Assembly (NCBI GenBank): GCA_014382915.1
Contig: JACNIV010000028.1
Span: forward strand, 1-7,368
Reading direction: 5' to 3'
Source of the DNA: Candidatus Cloacimonadota bacterium
GTDB taxonomy: Bacteria > Cloacimonadota > Cloacimonadia > Cloacimonadales > TCS61
DNA: 7,368 nucleotides
Part shown: positions 5,678 through 7,368 of the stretch, one piece after another
Layout: every line of letters starts with the position of its first letter
Numbering within the stretch: position 1 is the first letter of the stretch
Notes under the pieces: model-generated
Databases searched by the model: none
What the model saw: only the letters and a program-made list of their open reading frames with translations
Told to the model about the DNA's origin: nothing
Translations under genes and position numbers: made by a program

Positions 5678-5740
5678 AACTGCGAAGGATAAATATTAAT
5701 AATGTAATAAATTATCGTTACGAAAGAGGACTTTCGTAAC
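5663..5740. terminator. Convergent intergenic hairpins, likely terminator region
   Basis: A perfect 10-bp hairpin, GTTACGAAAG (5717-5726), loop AGGA, CTTTCGTAAC (5731-5740), sits midway between the two convergent genes. A T6 run occurs at 5764-5769, too far away for a textbook plus-strand terminator, and the minus-strand side is AT-rich without a clear T run. A weaker stem overlaps the propeller stop codon (ATCCTTC at 5663-5669 with GAAGGAT at 5684-5690). Together they probably define the 3' ends of both transcripts, but the terminator class is not certain. Confidence 0.5.
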
Positions 5741-5781
5741 AAACGGATAAATCTTTATAGCGGTTTTTTAATATTTTCGAT

Positions 5782-7239
5782 TTATTCTCCTTCGCTGAAC
5801 TTCTCTACCTGGTAAATATATATCTCGGTATCGGGATCTTTATAGGCATCTCTGGGTAATCCGGCTTTACTGCTGCATAGGCTTTCCAGGAATTCGGTTC
5901 TGCTCCAGCCTGTTTCTGTGGCTACCTGTGGCAGGTAAACACCGCTGCTAAAACCTTTTCTTATCCACACTCCATCGATTCCCATTCGTATCTTTTCATG
6001 GTCATATATGCGTTCCATGGGTGACAGCACGGATATTTCGATCTCGATACCTTCCAGTTCTTTTTTGTTTTTCACCGGTATAAAACGCGGGTCTTCAAAA
6101 GCAGCCGAGACAGCCATTTCCACCACCGCTTTATAAAGCGGCATCCTGGCTTGCATATGCCCGATGCAGCCCCGCAGATTCCCCTTTTTATGCAATGTAA
6201 CAAAAACCGCTCTCTCTAAAGCGAGATCAGGATTTTCAGGTGTGTCCGGGAAAATGATACTTCCTTTTTCCAAATAATTTTCAATGCTTTTTCTAGCCAA
6301 TTCTAAAAGAAACTTTTTGTCTTTTTCTGTCATTTTATCTTCCTCTTTATTTTCTGGTGTATTTGGAAAAACTATCGAAGCATATCCTACCACTCTGCTC
6401 ATATCACCGGATACATCACCGGAATTGGCATATTTCAGTAAAACAGCTTTGTCATGCTGAAAATGCTGCATGATTTGCAGGAAAGGATAAAGGGCAAAGT
6501 AACCGCACAATTCGCAATTACGCGAGAAAATTTCCTGTCTCAATTTATCCCACTTCTTTTCCAGGATAAGATCGATGGTATATTGATCCATCTTGCTGGC
6601 GGTTTTGTAATTATGAAAGTGCGACATATCACTGCTATTTATATATAGTAATTTTTTATCGGTATCTTCTGTGATTGAGATAATGGTTTCTGCTAATTTA
6701 TCCAGCAGGGAAAGATCGTTTGTGGAAGTGAGAATCAATACCACTTTGAAATTATCCAATTTGTACTGCAGGAATGGCAGTTGTGCTTCCAGGCTATGCT
6801 CAGGAGCGTGGATATCCAGTTCAAAAACGAACCTTTTGTCTGCCTTTATTAACTCGCTGGAAATGTCTTTATCTATAGGAATCTTACCGAAAGGAGTCTG
6901 GCAGAAATCGCCATTATAAATGCTTACTACATCGTTACTATAATGATGACTGGGTCCTAATAAAATAACCGTATCGATCTTTTTCCCATTCAATAGCGAA
7001 TAGCCAAGAGCTGCTACTTTACCGGAATAGACAAATCCTGCATGAGGAGAAATAAGACCGAAAGGATTAAGATCGCTATTTTCTTCCAGATCGATGTTTT
7101 CAAAAAATGAATCCATCATTTCCTGCAGCTTAGCACGGTCTTTGGGATACCACTGTCCAGCTACTGCCGGTTGGCGCGTTTGCGAAGACAAACAAGAAAA
7201 AAGAAGGAAAATTAACAAAATGTACATATACTTTTTCAT
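5782..7239 (-). CDS. Exported MEMO-AMMECR1 fusion protein (AmmeMemoRadiSam proteins B and A)
   Basis: This 485-residue protein has two recognisable halves. Residues about 22-292 are a MEMO domain: RQPAVAGQWYP, LISPHAGFVYSGK (His66), LLGPSHHY (His98/99), APEHSLEAQLPFLQ, SSDMSHFHNY (His207), CGYFALYPFLQ (Cys245), and ANSGDVSGDMSRVVGYASI. The His/His/His/Cys pocket of the family appears intact. Residues about 303-482 are AMMECR1, starting at MTEKDKKFLLELARKSI and carrying the hallmark LRGCIGH (355-361). In the AmmeMemoRadiSam system these are proteins B and A, partners of a radical SAM enzyme; its reaction is not established to my knowledge, and the third gene is not in this window. The ATG at 7239 is chosen because GAGGTG (7248-7243) precedes it and MKKYMYILLIFLLFSC is a typical export signal with a lipobox-like LFSC (Cys16). 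An in-frame upstream ATG at 7293 lacks a Shine-Dalgarno and would bury the signal. Export is unusual, as homologues are mostly cytoplasmic. Confidence 0.88.
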   Translation of the reverse strand: MKKYMYILLIFLLFSCLSSQTRQPAVAGQWYPKDRAKLQEMMDSFFENIDLEENSDLNPFGLISPHAGFVYSGKVAALGYSLLNGKKIDTVILLGPSHHYSNDVVSIYNGDFCQTPFGKIPIDKDISSELIKADKRFVFELDIHAPEHSLEAQLPFLQYKLDNFKVVLILTSTNDLSLLDKLAETIISITEDTDKKLLYINSSDMSHFHNYKTASKMDQYTIDLILEKKWDKLRQEIFSRNCELCGYFALYPFLQIMQHFQHDKAVLLKYANSGDVSGDMSRVVGYASIVFPNTPENKEEDKMTEKDKKFLLELARKSIENYLEKGSIIFPDTPENPDLALERAVFVTLHKKGNLRGCIGHMQARMPLYKAVVEMAVSAAFEDPRFIPVKNKKELEGIEIEISVLSPMERIYDHEKIRMGIDGVWIRKGFSSGVYLPQVATETGWSRTEFLESLCSSKAGLPRDAYKDPDTEIYIYQVEKFSEGE

Positions 7240-7295
7240 AAGCACCTCATATTTTACAAAGACTAAAATAGAATTATCGTTTTTTTTATACAAGA

Positions 7296-7324
7296 AAAAT
7301 AATTAAATTTCTTGGCAGTGTAAA
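7296..7324 (-). promoter_or_regulatory. Candidate sigma-70 promoter of the MEMO-AMMECR1 gene
   Basis: On the minus strand TTTACA (7324-7319) and TATTTT (7301-7296) are separated by 17 bases, matching the -35 at five of six positions and the -10 at four of six. A start near 7288 would give a leader of about 50 bases to the ATG at 7239. The region is AT-rich and includes an A8 run (minus strand, 7278-7271), so chance matches are easy. Confidence 0.3.
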
Positions 7325-7368
7325 CTTAACTGTGTCTGAGAAGGCACATAAAGTTGTTTGACAAAAGA

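Noticed and set aside
7240..7293. Start of the MEMO-AMMECR1 protein at 7293
   Set aside because: The extra 18 residues are charged and would push the signal peptide inward. No ribosome binding site precedes 7293, and GAGGTG directly precedes the ATG at 7239.

Overview
The window looks like a chromosomal segment from an AT-rich bacterium of the FCB group, most plausibly Candidatus Cloacimonadota or a close relative. The best clue is the C-terminal secretion/sorting domain of the large secreted protein, with the hallmark YPNPFNPSTTIKFNL and a FlgD-like GSGVYFYQLV ending. A-rich Shine-Dalgarno leaders, many MKK-type signal peptides and an ECF sigma operon also fit. No mobile element, CRISPR array, tRNA or rRNA was seen.

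Layout. (1) 65-2398, plus strand: a compact three-gene operon encoding an ECF-type sigma factor, a small single-pass membrane protein placed like an anti-sigma factor, and an exported protein with three PDZ domains and a C-terminal coiled coil. It ends at a hairpin terminator. (2) 2399-2992: a 594-base stretch without a conventional gene but rich in structure. It holds the terminator, two tandem near-perfect palindromes sharing a core, a T12 tract, and a leader in which a 14-bp long-range inverted repeat (2741-2754 with 2868-2881) competes with a local hairpin that buries a very strong Shine-Dalgarno. That Shine-Dalgarno serves an 11-codon ORF, whose stop lies against a segment complementary to the Shine-Dalgarno of the next gene. 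(3) 2993-5677, plus strand: two secreted proteins, a small tyrosine-rich beta-type protein and a 746-residue Asp-box (BNR/sortilin-like) beta-propeller with a type IX-like sorting domain. (4) 5678-5781: a convergent intergenic region with two hairpins. (5) 5782-7239, minus strand: a MEMO-AMMECR1 fusion carrying a lipoprotein-like signal peptide, with a candidate promoter before the window ends.

How the genes may work together. The first operon reads as an envelope-stress module: an ECF sigma factor, its presumed membrane-anchored antagonist, and a periplasmic PDZ protein that could sense or bind misfolded or C-terminal peptides. Its regulon cannot be read from here, but a promoter-like TGTAAC/CGTTTC pair just upstream suggests autoregulation. 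The secreted pair is a cell-surface or extracellular operon whose leader looks built for regulation by RNA structure and translation. This leader is the strongest candidate in the window for an undescribed system. The MEMO-AMMECR1 gene is unrelated in orientation, and is notable because both halves are usually cytoplasmic.
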